DNA of 47,608 bases from assembly GCA_002863085.1 (NCBI GenBank), contig PKDT01000084.1, positions 1 to 47,608 on the forward strand, in the 5' to 3' direction. A model generated the notes under the pieces. The model had not been told where the DNA came from and searched no databases. It saw only the letters and a program-made list of their open reading frames with translations. The stretch is from Flavobacteriales bacterium. Lineage in GTDB: Bacteria; Bacteroidota; Bacteroidia; Flavobacteriales; TMED113. Positions 36,113 through 46,223 of this stretch are shown here, piece by piece. A program made the translations under genes and the position numbers. The first letter of the stretch is position 1, and each line of letters begins with the position of its first letter.

Positions 36113-36697
36113 CTAAATGTCTATTGACAATTGTTTGGACTTGATAATTTTTCTGAGATTGATTAGTGCATATCGCATTCTTCCTAAGGCAGTATTAATA
36201 CTTAAGTTTTGGCTTTCTGCAATTTCAGCAAAACTCATGTTTGAATAGAATCGCATTTTAAGAACATTTTTTTGATTTTCTGGAAGATAATTTATCAAAA
36301 GTTTAAGTTCGGAACTAATTCTTTCATTAATCATTAAATCTTCTTTACTTTGTTCAGTGTCAGAAACAAAATCAAATATATTGTAAGACTCATTAGATCT
36401 GACAAATTTATTTTTTTTGATTTTTCGATAATAATCAATTATGAGGTTATGAGCAATTCTTGTTACCCATGATATAAATTTACCTTGTTCATTATACATG
36501 CCCCTCTTTAAGGTATTAATTACCTTTATGTATGTGTCTTGAAAAATATCTTCGGCGAGCGAAATGTCATTTACTTTGGATACGATGAAATAAAGAAGTC
36601 GACTTCTGTGACGATTTATTACAATATTGAGTGATTTTTCTGAACCAGCGAGGTAGGACGAAATGAGTTGTTCGTCGGATTTTACTTTAATAGACAT
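36113..36697 (-). CDS. ECF-type RNA polymerase sigma factor
   Basis: The 194-residue protein has sigma region 2 (ISSYLAGSEKSLNIVINRHRSRLLYFIVSKVNDISLAEDIFQDTYIKVI and GKFISWVTRIAHNLIIDYYRK) and region 4 (LINYLPENQKNVLKMRFYSNMSFAEIAESQNLSINTALGRMRYALINLRK), without regions 1.1 or 3, so it is ECF-like. No anti-sigma gene is adjacent. A sigma factor of this type near nth and uvrA is a conserved flavobacterial arrangement as I recall it. The 139-base divergent gap upstream contains the palindrome GTAAATTTAC at 36764-36773. Confidence 0.93.
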   Translation of the reverse strand: MSIKVKSDEQLISSYLAGSEKSLNIVINRHRSRLLYFIVSKVNDISLAEDIFQDTYIKVINTLKRGMYNEQGKFISWVTRIAHNLIIDYYRKIKKNKFVRSNESYNIFDFVSDTEQSKEDLMINERISSELKLLINYLPENQKNVLKMRFYSNMSFAEIAESQNLSINTALGRMRYALINLRKIIKSKQLSIDI

Positions 36698-36822
36698 AAT
36701 TCTTATTTTAATTTTTTTTAAATAAGTAATTATATATCTATAGGCTTGATTATTGGTTATATCGTAAATTTACAAAAAATATTTAATGCATGAGAATATT
36801 TCGTTTCAAATAATTTAATTAA

Positions 36823-36830
36823 TAAATTTG
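36823..36830 (+). promoter_or_regulatory. Candidate -7 promoter element for small membrane protein and uvrA
   Basis: TAAATTTG matches TAnnTTTG and ends only 6 bases before the ATG at 36837. If used, the transcript would be nearly leaderless. The AT-rich context makes a chance match plausible. Confidence 0.3.
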
Positions 36831-36836
36831 AAAATC

Positions 36837-37073
36837 ATGATTTTGAAATATTTAATAATTGGATATTCTATTTTAATTACTGCAATTATATCTAACATAA
36901 TTGCTAACTGTATCTCATTGACTACTTGGTATATGTTTTTTGAAACTGTTTCTGAAAAGGGATTTAAAACACTAAAATTATTGGACTTAATTTGGTTATT
37001 TTTAATATATCCTCTTCTGTTGAGCTTGGGCTATATTATTGGTGAAAAAATTTACTTACATTTTGCGACATAA
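36837..37073 (+). CDS. Small two-helix membrane protein
   Basis: The track starts at a TTG at 36828; the ATG at 36837 (MILKYLIIGYSILITAIISNIIAN) is preferred, giving 78 residues. Two hydrophobic helices flank a short polar part (WYMFFETVSEKGFKTLKLLDL), and the second contains LIWLFLIYPLLLSLGYIIGEKIY. I recall similar short proteins in Flavobacteriia, but no function is known. The stop overlaps the uvrA start as TAATG, indicating translational coupling. Confidence 0.75.
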   Translation: MILKYLIIGYSILITAIISNIIANCISLTTWYMFFETVSEKGFKTLKLLDLIWLFLIYPLLLSLGYIIGEKIYLHFAT

Positions 37074-39808
37074 TGAAAAAAAACAACGAAATAGTTATTA
37101 AAGGTGCTAGATTAAATAATTTAAAAAATATATCACTCAAAATACCAAAAAATAAAATAATTGTTGTCACTGGGGTTTCTGGATCCGGTAAATCTACACT
37201 TGCATATGACACCATATTTGCTGAAGCTCAAAGAAGATATATTGAAAGTTTATCTTCTTATGCCAGACAATTTTTAAAAAATCATCAAAAACCTGAATTT
37301 GACAGTATAAGTGGTTTATCACCTGCAATTGCTCTAGAGAATAAAACAACAAATAATAACCCCAGATCAACTGTTGGCACATCAACCGAAATTTACCATT
37401 ATCTATGTCTATTATTTGAACAGTTGGGAGTTGTAATTTCTCCAGTAAGTAAAAATATTATAGAACCTTTGTCCTTTATTTCTTTTCAGAACTACATAAT
37501 GAATTTAAAATCAAATACAAAGTTTATTGTCGCCTCACCAATTGAATATGAGAGAATTAATTATTTTCATAAACGTGGATACTCAAAAATTATTTACAAT
37601 AATAAAATTATTAATATCTCTGATTTCAAAGAAAAATCTGAGAAAGTCTTTATTGTTATAAACAGACTAGTTGTAAAAGATAATAAAGATTTTATATATG
37701 TATTAAAAGAGACTTATGATAATGGATTGGATATTGGTAAAGGATTTTTATCAATATTCGACTCTGATTGCAACATAAAAAAAAACTTCAATAATCATAT
37801 GATGGAAAATGATTTAGTTTTTGAAAAACCATCACAATCATTGTTTAATTTTAACAATCCATATGGTGCATGTGTAAAATGCAAAGGACATGGAGATGTA
37901 ATTGACATCGACGAAAATAAAGTAATTCCTGATAAAAATTTAAGCATTTCAAACAATGCAATTCATCCGTGGATTAGTTCTGGGATGCAAAGAAGAAAAA
38001 ATGAGTTCATTGAAAATCTAAAAAATATAAACTTTCCAATTCACAAAAAATACTGCGAATTAACTAAAGAGCAAAAAAATATAATTTGGAATGGAGAAAA
38101 AAAAATAAAAGGATTGAATAGTTTTTTTGATTTTCTTAAACGAAAATCTTACAAAATTCAATATAGAGTTATGTTATCGAGGTATAGAGGTCTATCAATA
38201 TGTAATGAATGTAACGGTAGTAGATTAAATCAATCAGTCAAACACATTTATTTAAAGAATAAAAATATTGAAGATATTGTTAAACTTAGTATCATAGAGT
38301 TACTAGATTTTATAAAACAAATTGACTATGGTTTTAATAAAAATAAGGTAGTAGAAAGGATTAAAAAGGAAATTTTATCAAGACTAAATTCTTTGGTAGA
38401 TTTAGGTTTAGGTTATTTAACTATCAATAGAAAGTCAAGTACCTTGTCTGGCGGTGAAAGTCAAAGAATACACATAGCAAAGGCCATAGGTAGTGTGCTT
38501 GAGGGTTCAATTTATGTACTAGATGAACCTAGTGTCGGCTTACACTCAAGAGATACTCAAAAGTTATTGAAAATTTTAAAAAAACTTAGAGATCTAGGAA
38601 ACACTTTAATAATAGTAGAACATGACAAGGAGATAATTCAATCAGCTGACCACATAATTGATATTGGTCCCTATGCTGGAGCAAGGGGTGGAAATATTAT
38701 TTATTCTGGTAATAGAAAATCTGATAATATAAGTTCTATGACACTAGACTATATTAAAAATAAAAGATCTATAGTTCGTTCATCTAATATTAGAACTCCT
38801 GATAATTTCATAACTATTTGCGGAATCAATATGAACAACTTAAAAAACGTTGATGTAAAAATACCAACTAAATTAATCACAGCTGTAACTGGAGTTAGTG
38901 GTTCTGGTAAAAGCACATTGATAAAAGATATTTTTCTTCCCGCATTAAAACGTAAATTAAAGGACTTCTCATATAAAAAACCCAACTGTGAATCTATCGA
39001 GTCTCCACTTTATGATGAAATTCAAGATGTTAGTTATGTTGATCAAGATTCAATCAAAAAAAGTTCAAAATCTACTGCAATAACATACATTAACTCGTTT
39101 GACAATATTAGAGCTCTTTTTGCTGCTTTACCATATTCAAAAACACAAGGATTTACATCCAAGCACTTTTCTTTCAACGTAGATGGCGGAAGATGTGAAA
39201 ATTGTAAAGGGCAAGGGTTTGTCATTATTGAAATGCAATTTCTATCTGACATAAAAATAGGTTGCGAAGTCTGTAATGGCAAAAGATATAATAATGAAAT
39301 ACTCAAAGTAAAACTATACGATAAGAATATTTATGAAATACTTAATCTAACAGTGAGTGAAGGATATGATTTCTTTAATAAATATGATCATATAAATATT
39401 GCTAAAAAACTTAATCCATTGATTGATGTTGGACTTGGTTATTTAAAAATGGGGCAAACAATTAATACAATGAGTTCAGGAGAGTTACAAAGACTAAAAC
39501 TAGCACATTTTTTGTCAGAGAAGAATGAAAAATCAATTTTAATTTTTGATGAACCAACCAAGGGTCTTCATTTTTACGATGTTGAAATTCTAATAAAAGC
39601 ACTTGACAAATTAGTCCAAAATGGCAATACAGTGATTGTCGTAGAACATAACATTGATGTAATAAAAAATGTTGATTGGGTGATTGATATGGGGCCAGAA
39701 GGTGGAGATAAAGGTGGTAAAATCATATTTAATGGAACACCTGAAAAATTAGCTGATGTAAATTCATTTACAGGAACTGCTCTTAGAAATGAATATTCTA
39801 GTCAATAA
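37073..39808 (+). CDS. uvrA: Excinuclease ABC subunit A
   Basis: UvrA scans DNA for helix-distorting damage and loads UvrB. The 911-residue protein has two ABC modules: Walker A GVSGSGKSTLAYDTIFAEAQRRYIESLSSYARQFL and GVSGSGKSTLIKDIFLPAL; zinc-binding pairs CVKCKGHG, CNECNGSRL, CENCKGQG and CEVCNGKR; signatures TLSGGESQRIHIAKAIGS and, diverged, TMSSGELQRLKLAHFLS; and LDEPSVGLHSRD plus FDEPTKGLHFYD. The canonical VDQxPIGRTxRSNPATY block reads VDQDSIKKSSKSTAITY. These changes in the C-terminal module and the shorter length suggest rapid divergence or a paralogue, but all core parts are present. Confidence 0.95.
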   Translation: MKKNNEIVIKGARLNNLKNISLKIPKNKIIVVTGVSGSGKSTLAYDTIFAEAQRRYIESLSSYARQFLKNHQKPEFDSISGLSPAIALENKTTNNNPRSTVGTSTEIYHYLCLLFEQLGVVISPVSKNIIEPLSFISFQNYIMNLKSNTKFIVASPIEYERINYFHKRGYSKIIYNNKIINISDFKEKSEKVFIVINRLVVKDNKDFIYVLKETYDNGLDIGKGFLSIFDSDCNIKKNFNNHMMENDLVFEKPSQSLFNFNNPYGACVKCKGHGDVIDIDENKVIPDKNLSISNNAIHPWISSGMQRRKNEFIENLKNINFPIHKKYCELTKEQKNIIWNGEKKIKGLNSFFDFLKRKSYKIQYRVMLSRYRGLSICNECNGSRLNQSVKHIYLKNKNIEDIVKLSIIELLDFIKQIDYGFNKNKVVERIKKEILSRLNSLVDLGLGYLTINRKSSTLSGGESQRIHIAKAIGSVLEGSIYVLDEPSVGLHSRDTQKLLKILKKLRDLGNTLIIVEHDKEIIQSADHIIDIGPYAGARGGNIIYSGNRKSDNISSMTLDYIKNKRSIVRSSNIRTPDNFITICGINMNNLKNVDVKIPTKLITAVTGVSGSGKSTLIKDIFLPALKRKLKDFSYKKPNCESIESPLYDEIQDVSYVDQDSIKKSSKSTAITYINSFDNIRALFAALPYSKTQGFTSKHFSFNVDGGRCENCKGQGFVIIEMQFLSDIKIGCEVCNGKRYNNEILKVKLYDKNIYEILNLTVSEGYDFFNKYDHINIAKKLNPLIDVGLGYLKMGQTINTMSSGELQRLKLAHFLSEKNEKSILIFDEPTKGLHFYDVEILIKALDKLVQNGNTVIVVEHNIDVIKNVDWVIDMGPEGGDKGGKIIFNGTPEKLADVNSFTGTALRNEYSSQ

Positions 39809-41537
39809 ACTGCTGATAAAAATAATCTGCGTACTTCCCTTTGTTTTGTATTAGTTCATCGTGAGAACCTGACTCTGTTACTCTGCCATTTTCTAAAACA
39901 ATTATTTTATTAACATTCATTATTGTTGAAAGTCTGTGGGCAATAATAATTGAAGTTCTATTTTGAGTTAGTTTTTTTATAGACTTTTGAATCAAAATTT
40001 CAGTTTGCGGGTCCATTGATGAGGTAGCCTCGTCTAAAATTAAGTAGGAAGGGTCTGTAATATAAGTTCTCAAAAAAGAAATTAATTGTTTTTCTCCCAC
40101 AGATAAACCAGCACCTCTTTCACCAATCATGTAATTATACTTGTCAGGGAACTTGTTTATAAAGGACTCTAAACCAATTTTTTTAACGGCTTTGTAAACT
40201 GTATTGTCATCAATTTTTCTATAAAATTTAATATTGTTCATCAATGTATCAGATAAGAAGAAAGAGTCTTGTAAAACAACTCCAATATTTTTTCTGAGTT
40301 CAGTTGTATCATAATTCTCTATGTTAATTTCATCAATTTTAATTGATCCTGATTGAATTTGATACCATCGCATAAAGAGATTAATTATTGTTGTTTTACC
40401 AGAGCCTGTGGGACCAACTATAGCGAGAGTTTTATTTTTTTCAATATCAAAACTTAAACCATTTAATACGTTCTCATTTTTTTTGTAGTAGAATTTTACA
40501 TTTTCAAACGATATTTTACCATTTGAAATTGTTTTAATTGTTTTAAAATCCGTAATCTCATCAACGGTAACAGATGTATTTATAATTTCAAAAACTCGTG
40601 AAGACGCAACGATTCCCATCTGTAAAACATTGAACTTATCAGCGATAGACCTAAGCGGTCTATACAACATGTTAATAAGTAAAATAAATGCAATCATGTC
40701 ACCTACAGAAATTGTATTGACAGTAATTATGTTGATTGAACCGTACCAAACAATCAATCCCATTGCAATTGCAGAACATACATCAACTATGGGTAAAAAA
40801 ATTGAAAAATATAAAACAGTTTTAATATGTGAATCACGATGATGAGAGTTAAGTATTTTAAATTTCTCAAAAACAACTTGTTCCTTGGCGAATAATTGGA
40901 TAATACTCATACCTATAATGTTTTCAAAAACAAAAACATTAATTTTTGAGATGTATTTCCTCACATCAATGAAAGCTTTCTTCATGTATTTTTGAAATAT
41001 TGAAGTAGAAATTATTAATATTGGAAGACATATTAGACTTATAAGAGCCAATTGCCAACTTATGAAAAACATACAAATAACAACTAAAATCATTTTAAAA
41101 GTATCTCCAAAAACTACTAAAAGTCCCTGTGAAAAAACGGAGGAAATGGCTTCAATATCAGAAATAACTCTTGTTATAAGTTGACCGGTAGGGCTTTTGT
41201 CAAAAAAACTTACTGGGAAGTTTATTAGTTTTGAAAATATTCTAACTCTAATTTTTTTAATTATTGTTTGCGCTAGAAAATTTGATTGAAAAATGAAATA
41301 AAACTGAAGTCCAGACTCAAACAAAATACACACGAAAATCAATATAATAATGTTTAAAAATCCGGAGGAATTATCAAATAAAATATAATTATCAAATGCA
41401 TGTTGAATAAGCAAAGGTCTTGATGTAGAAAATATGCCTAATAAGACAGATGCAATTACAGCCAATATAAATATTTTCAAGTGATCCTTTAGATAACTTA
41501 TTAGCTCTTTTAATAATTTAAAATCAAATATTTTCAA
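39798..41537 (-). CDS. ABC exporter, fused membrane and ATPase domains
   Basis: At 579 residues this is a half-transporter: six hydrophobic helices in residues ~15-310 followed by an ATPase domain with Walker A GPTGSGKTT, Q-loop IGVVLQDSFFLSDTLMNNI, signature LSVGEKQLISFLR, Walker B YLILDEATSSMD and switch IAHRLSTI. It belongs to the MsbA/MdlB type of lipid and multidrug exporters; substrate unknown. The LSVGE signature, not LSGGQ, is typical of the MdlB-like subgroup. Its start overlaps truA by 14 bases and its end overlaps the convergent uvrA by 11. Confidence 0.93.
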   Translation of the reverse strand: MKIFDFKLLKELISYLKDHLKIFILAVIASVLLGIFSTSRPLLIQHAFDNYILFDNSSGFLNIIILIFVCILFESGLQFYFIFQSNFLAQTIIKKIRVRIFSKLINFPVSFFDKSPTGQLITRVISDIEAISSVFSQGLLVVFGDTFKMILVVICMFFISWQLALISLICLPILIISTSIFQKYMKKAFIDVRKYISKINVFVFENIIGMSIIQLFAKEQVVFEKFKILNSHHRDSHIKTVLYFSIFLPIVDVCSAIAMGLIVWYGSINIITVNTISVGDMIAFILLINMLYRPLRSIADKFNVLQMGIVASSRVFEIINTSVTVDEITDFKTIKTISNGKISFENVKFYYKKNENVLNGLSFDIEKNKTLAIVGPTGSGKTTIINLFMRWYQIQSGSIKIDEINIENYDTTELRKNIGVVLQDSFFLSDTLMNNIKFYRKIDDNTVYKAVKKIGLESFINKFPDKYNYMIGERGAGLSVGEKQLISFLRTYITDPSYLILDEATSSMDPQTEILIQKSIKKLTQNRTSIIIAHRLSTIMNVNKIIVLENGRVTESGSHDELIQNKGKYADYFYQQFID

Positions 41538-42300
41538 TGTTAAATTTTTTTGGATAATTTATTTTGGTTAAAAAAAGACCAGAAGATGGTGCAGAAAATC
41601 CTGCATTTTGCCTGTTTTGACTTTTAAAAATTTCAATGAATTGATTTAAATTAATTTTTAGATTACCCAGATTAATTGATGTACCAACTATACATCTTAC
41701 CATATTATGAAGAAACCTATTGGCTTCGATAGTAAAAATTAATTTTTCATTATTTTTTTTCCAAACTGCACTTTTTACATCGCAAATATAATTTGTTTCA
41801 TTTTTTTTTGAAAATGCCTTAAAGCAGTGCTTGCCAATAAGGTTTTTAACTCCTTTGTTCATTAAATCTATATCTAGTTTCTTAAAATAAAAAAAAACTT
41901 GATTGGTAAGAAACGGATTTTTTTTTGAGGATATAATGTATTGATATTGTCGCGATGAAGGGGAAAATCTTGCATGAAAACATTCATCAATTTTATTTAA
42001 AGAATGAATGACAATGTCATTTGGTAAAATATTATTTAAACTATATAGAAAGGAATCACTTAAAAATTCCTCACAATAATCAAAATGCGCAAAATAGTTT
42101 TTTGCATGAACACCAGAGTCAGTTCTTCCTGCTCCTACAATTAAATTTATATTATTATTTAATATTTTTTGTAAACAAATCATTATTTCACCTTGAATGG
42201 TCTTTGAATTCTTTTGAATTTGCCAACCAGAATAATTTGAGCCAAAATAAGATAAGTGAATCACGTACCTTTGTAATTTAATTGAATTAATTAATTTCAT
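41524..42300 (-). CDS. truA: tRNA pseudouridine synthase A (positions 38-40)
   Basis: The 258-residue protein has the TruA catalytic motif GAGRTDSGVHAKNYFAHF with its Asp nucleophile, the N-terminal LSYFGSNYSGWQIQKNSKTIQGEI, FHARFSPSSRQYQYII and NRFLHNMVRCIVGTSINLG. It isomerises uridines in the anticodon stem-loop of many tRNAs. It overlaps the downstream ABC exporter by 14 bases, implying coupled translation, and is divergent from the phosphoesterase gene over 22 bases. Confidence 0.97.
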   Translation of the reverse strand: MKLINSIKLQRYVIHLSYFGSNYSGWQIQKNSKTIQGEIMICLQKILNNNINLIVGAGRTDSGVHAKNYFAHFDYCEEFLSDSFLYSLNNILPNDIVIHSLNKIDECFHARFSPSSRQYQYIISSKKNPFLTNQVFFYFKKLDIDLMNKGVKNLIGKHCFKAFSKKNETNYICDVKSAVWKKNNEKLIFTIEANRFLHNMVRCIVGTSINLGNLKINLNQFIEIFKSQNRQNAGFSAPSSGLFLTKINYPKKFNIENI

Positions 42301-42322
42301 ATAATAAATTTACTAAAATAGA

Positions 42323-42841
42323 ATGAGGAAAATAGTAGTTCTGTCAGATACTCACGGACACATTGATTCAAAAATTTATAAATATTTACAAAATTGTGAT
42401 GAGGTTTGGCATGCAGGGGATATAGGACAAAGTAGTGATATAGAAAAGTTTTTATCTGCATTCAAGGTAAGAGCAGTTTATGGGAACATTGATGGATTAA
42501 AATTAAGAACATTATTCCCAAAAGTTCAAAAATTTAAATGTGAAAAAATAAAGGTCTTAATGACTCATATAGGAGGTACCCCTAGAAATTATGTAAAAAA
42601 TTTTAAAGAACAGATACAAGATTATAAACCTAATATAGTTATAACTGGTCATTCACATATTCTTAAAATAAAACACGATAAAATTAACGATCATATATTC
42701 ATTAACCCAGGATCGTGTGGAATTGAGGGGATTCATAAAAAGAAAACTATTGTTACTCTTGAAATAGATGAATCAAAGATATTGGATATAAAAGTAGTTG
42801 AACTTGGAAACAGGAGTCAATTAACGCAGTCTGTTGACTGA
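42323..42841 (+). CDS. Metallophosphoesterase, YfcE/MJ0936-like
   Basis: The 172-residue protein has the complete calcineurin-like metal site: VVLSDTHGHID, VWHAGDIG, AVYGNIDG, MTHIGG, ITGHSHILK and FINPGSCGI. The small single-domain form resembles YfcE-type phosphodiesterases with broad activity in vitro; the physiological substrate is unknown. It is divergent from truA and its end overlaps the convergent DUF4293 gene by 21 bases. Confidence 0.93.
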   Translation: MRKIVVLSDTHGHIDSKIYKYLQNCDEVWHAGDIGQSSDIEKFLSAFKVRAVYGNIDGLKLRTLFPKVQKFKCEKIKVLMTHIGGTPRNYVKNFKEQIQDYKPNIVITGHSHILKIKHDKINDHIFINPGSCGIEGIHKKKTIVTLEIDESKILDIKVVELGNRSQLTQSVD

Positions 42842-43255
42842 TTTTAACAACTCGTCATCTTTCTTGATATTTTTAATTGAAAGAAAGTAAAATATTATTG
42901 AAAAAAAATAAAGTACTAAAATAGTCCAGTTCCTTTCACAGCTAGCAAAATTACTAAAAATTAAACTTGGTACATTATTTAATAAAATTTCAACTAAAAT
43001 TAAGATAACAGATGAGAAAATCAACAGATAATTAAGTTTTATTTGTCTGTTTAAATTTTTGTAAGATACAATACTAAAAAATGTAATCACTATTGTGAAA
43101 CAAAGGTAAAAGATGTTTTTTGAAAAGTATGTCGGGGAAAAATTGTTAATGCTTTCAATATTTGAAATGCAAAAATCAATTGGTATTCTGTAAAAACACA
43201 ATAACAACAATGACGAAGCAGTTAGCATATAAATTGTTTGGATTCTCTGAATCAT
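42821..43255 (-). CDS. DUF4293 family membrane protein
   Basis: The 144-residue protein starts MIQRIQTIYMLTASSLLLLCF, the family hallmark, and has four hydrophobic helices (second NIFYLCFTIVITFFSIVSY, third YLLIFSSVILILVEILL, fourth WTILVLYFFSIIFYFLSI). DUF4293 is Bacteroidota specific, usually next to rho, as here, and of unknown function. It is divergent from rho across 138 bases. Confidence 0.92.
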   Translation of the reverse strand: MIQRIQTIYMLTASSLLLLCFYRIPIDFCISNIESINNFSPTYFSKNIFYLCFTIVITFFSIVSYKNLNRQIKLNYLLIFSSVILILVEILLNNVPSLIFSNFASCERNWTILVLYFFSIIFYFLSIKNIKKDDELLKSVNRLR

Positions 43256-43362
43256 GTTTATTTTTTTTACAATATATGTAAATATTTAAAAGATTATCGT
43301 ATTATTGCATTGCTATTATCCTAATACGCCTCATTTGATTTCCCCTTTACTACACAGGTTAT

Positions 43363-43370
43363 TAATTTTG
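43363..43370 (+). promoter_or_regulatory. Candidate -7 promoter element for rho
   Basis: TAATTTTG matches the TAnnTTTG consensus and ends 23 bases before the rho ATG. A TTTG at 43334-43337 could be a -33 element, though the 25-base spacing is longer than usual. The same intergenic region has an inverted repeat TTTACA-ATATA-TGTAAA (43266-43282) near the DUF4293 start. Confidence 0.35.
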
Positions 43371-43393
43371 TCGGCAATAAAAGTACCTTATTT

Positions 43394-44827
43394 ATGTATG
43401 ATATATTAGAACTAAAAAAGAAAAAGTTGCAAGAGCTTCAAGAGATAGCTAAGAAGTTAGAAATTGATAATATTTCCAATATCAAAAAAATTGACTTGAT
43501 CTATCAAATCTTAGACAAACAAGCTACATCACCAAGTGATAAAAGTCGAAGCTCTGTAAAAAAGCAAGAAGAAGTTAATAAAGACAAAAAAAAATCCCCA
43601 AAAATGACGAAAGTTAAAAAAAACGAAACTGTTGAAAATAAAAAAACTATCAGCAAAAAGAAATTTGAAGATAAACCACATAACAATTCAAAACCTGAAA
43701 TTGATTATAATTTTGAAAATGAAGTCATTGGTGAGGGGGTATTAGAAAAAATGCCTGATGGATATGGATTTCTAAGGTCTTCCGACTATAATTATCTAAA
43801 TTCTCCGGATGATATTTACGTTTCACAATCTCAAATAAAACTTTTTGGATTAAAAACTGGAGACACAGTTACTGGAGAAATTAGACCACCGAAAGAAGGT
43901 GAAAAATATTTCCCATTAGTCAGAGTGATAAAAATAAATAATTTAGAACCCTCAATTGTAAGAGATAGGGTTGCATTTGAACACAAAACTCCTTTGTTTC
44001 CTGACGAAAAATTTAAAATTGTTGAAAAAAACTCAACTATTTCGACAAGACTTATAGACCTATTTTCCCCAATTGGAAAAGGTCAAAGGGGGTTAATTGT
44101 GGCTCAACCTAAAACAGGAAAAACAGTTTTACTAAAAGAAGTTGCTAATGCAATTGCAGCCAACCATCCTGAGGTTTATCAACTTGTACTATTAATTGAT
44201 GAAAGACCTGAAGAAGTTACAGACATGGCGAGAACTGTATCTGGAGAAGTAATTGCATCAACTTTTGATGAACCAGCTGAACGACATGTAAGAGTTGCTA
44301 ATATAGTTCTTGAAAAAGCAAAAAGAATGGTTGAGTGTGGTCACGATGTTGTAATTCTACTTGATTCTATTACTAGACTTGCAAGGGCATACAATACAGT
44401 TGCTCCTGCATCAGGCAAGATACTTTCTGGAGGAATTGATGCCAATGCACTCCACAAACCCAAAAGATTTTTTGGTTCAGCAAGAAATATTGAAAACGGT
44501 GGCTCGTTAACCATCATAGCAACTGCACTAGTTGAAACCGGGTCAAAAATGGATGAAGTTATTTTTGAAGAATTTAAAGGTACTGGGAATATGGAAATGC
44601 AGCTTGATAGAAGCATTTCAAACAGAAGAATTTATCCAGCAATCGATTTAATAAGCTCAGGCACTAGGAGAGAAGATTTACTTATAAGTAAAGAAAAATT
44701 GCAAAGAATGTGGATCCTCAGAAAACACCTAGCGGATATGAAGCCTATAGAGGCAATGGAATTTATTAAAGATCGTCTTGAGGGAACTGTTAATAACGAG
44801 GAGTTTTTAATCTCAATGAATAGTTAA
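43394..44827 (+). CDS. rho: Transcription termination factor Rho
   Basis: The 477-residue protein has a Rho N-terminal helical domain ([24 protein letters not shown]), a Lys/Ser-rich linker (about residues 45-105, e.g. [19 protein letters not shown]) of the type that lengthens Bacteroidota Rho, the RNA-binding cold-shock domain ([32 protein letters not shown]), and the hexameric ATPase: [22 protein letters not shown] (Walker A), [31 protein letters not shown] and [41 protein letters not shown]. It unwinds RNA to end transcription. This matters here because the region has almost no space for intrinsic terminators. Confidence 0.98.
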   Translation: MYDILELKKKKLQELQEIAKKLEIDNISNIKKIDLIYQILDKQATSPSDKSRSSVKKQEEVNKDKKKSPKMTKVKKNETVENKKTISKKKFEDKPHNNSKPEIDYNFENEVIGEGVLEKMPDGYGFLRSSDYNYLNSPDDIYVSQSQIKLFGLKTGDTVTGEIRPPKEGEKYFPLVRVIKINNLEPSIVRDRVAFEHKTPLFPDEKFKIVEKNSTISTRLIDLFSPIGKGQRGLIVAQPKTGKTVLLKEVANAIAANHPEVYQLVLLIDERPEEVTDMARTVSGEVIASTFDEPAERHVRVANIVLEKAKRMVECGHDVVILLDSITRLARAYNTVAPASGKILSGGIDANALHKPKRFFGSARNIENGGSLTIIATALVETGSKMDEVIFEEFKGTGNMEMQLDRSISNRRIYPAIDLISSGTRREDLLISKEKLQRMWILRKHLADMKPIEAMEFIKDRLEGTVNNEEFLISMNS

Positions 44828-46179
44828 TTTTTTTCAAGTTCTATTTCTAAATTTATATTTGAGAAATTTCCGGAACTCATCAATAAAAGGTTTTTGTCTT
44901 TTTTTTCAAAACTATTTATCATTTCAACTAACACCTCTTTTTTATCTATAAAAACTAACTGAGAATGATTTATTAAGCTAAACATTAATTTTTTTGTAAT
45001 CTTTTTGCTACCTAGCTTTTTATTTCTTTCTGGATCAACATAAATCCATAATTCCTCAGTATTTTTAAAAATATCTGAATATTGTTTCAAAAAATTAAAA
45101 TCAAAACTACTAGATGTATGTAATTCCATACAAGATGTTAAATAACGTTTTGGATAAATATCTTTGACCGCATTAATAGTAGCTAAGACCTTTGATGGTG
45201 AATGAGCGAAATCTCTGTAAACCAGGCTATTATTATCATAATTAGCAAGCAATTTTAATCTATTTCTTGCCCCCTTGAAACTTTTTATTGATTTATAAAA
45301 AGAATTATTATCAACTCCCAATTCAGAACATACTAATCTAGCTGCTTCGATATTTTCTAAATTATGTTTTCCAAATACATTCAAAGCAATATTTTTATCT
45401 TCTAAAACAATTTCAAACTTATTTCTTTTTATTATGTAGTCCTTGTGTTCATATGACTTACAAAACTTGTATCCTTTAAGAAGTTCAAAAATATTTTTAT
45501 CAGATTTAGAATAAAAAATCATAGCATTTCTTTTTTTGCTCTGCTCAGTCAAATTTTGGAACGCACCTAAATAACTATTAAAAGATGGAAAAACATTCAC
45601 ATGATCCCACTCAATACCGCTTATTAATAATATATGTGGATGATAATGTAAAAACTTAGGCTTTTTATCAACTGGGGATGTCAAATACTCATCTCCTTCA
45701 ATAATAATAATTTTATTTTCATTCAAACATACTAAGTTATCAATCAAGTCAATTTTAGCTCCAACTATAAAGTCACAATTTATTTTACTGTGCTTCAATA
45801 CGTGAATTATCATGGATGATATTGTAGTTTTTCCGTGGCTTCCTGAAATAACTACTCTTTTTTTATTTTTAGAATAATTGTAAATAAATTCTGGAAATGA
45901 CACAACTTTCAATCCCAAACTGTTAGACTTCAATAATTCAGGATTATCCTTTTTTGCGTGCATTCCTAAAATTATTAGATCAATTTCATTGTCAATGGCT
46001 TCTGGATTCCAGCCTTCTTTTTGTGGTAAAAGATTGTGTTTCTCTAAATTTGTTTTTGCTGGATTATATATACAATCATCTGAACCTGAAACTATGTGGC
46101 CAATTTTATGTAACTCAATAGCTAAACTATGCATAATAGCTCCACCAATTGCTATAAAGTGAATTTTCATTTTTTTCAT
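44824..46179 (-). CDS. mpl: Mur ligase family protein, Mpl-like (UDP-N-acetylmuramate peptide ligase)
   Basis: The 451-residue protein begins [43 protein letters not shown], the Mpl version of the MurC-type UDP-binding domain, then [23 protein letters not shown] (ATP binding), [59 protein letters not shown] and [20 protein letters not shown]. Mpl attaches recycled L-Ala-D-Glu-meso-Dap tripeptide to UDP-MurNAc. The FAHSP block and ITG-like GSHGKTT distinguish it from MurC, though substrate is inferred. A start at 46170 (second Met) is possible. Its stop interlocks with the rho stop. Confidence 0.9.
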   Translation of the reverse strand: MKKMKIHFIAIGGAIMHSLAIELHKIGHIVSGSDDCIYNPAKTNLEKHNLLPQKEGWNPEAIDNEIDLIILGMHAKKDNPELLKSNSLGLKVVSFPEFIYNYSKNKKRVVISGSHGKTTISSMIIHVLKHSKINCDFIVGAKIDLIDNLVCLNENKIIIIEGDEYLTSPVDKKPKFLHYHPHILLISGIEWDHVNVFPSFNSYLGAFQNLTEQSKKRNAMIFYSKSDKNIFELLKGYKFCKSYEHKDYIIKRNKFEIVLEDKNIALNVFGKHNLENIEAARLVCSELGVDNNSFYKSIKSFKGARNRLKLLANYDNNSLVYRDFAHSPSKVLATINAVKDIYPKRYLTSCMELHTSSSFDFNFLKQYSDIFKNTEELWIYVDPERNKKLGSKKITKKLMFSLINHSQLVFIDKKEVLVEMINSFEKKDKNLLLMSSGNFSNINLEIELEKN

Positions 46180-46223
46180 GAAAATGTTTGTATATTATAA
46201 ATGTAATACAATATACTACGATT

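Noticed and set aside
36764-36773. GTAAATTTAC palindrome upstream of the sigma factor as an operator
   Set aside because: A 10-bp AT-rich palindrome is expected by chance in such DNA; noted only in the sigma-factor entry.
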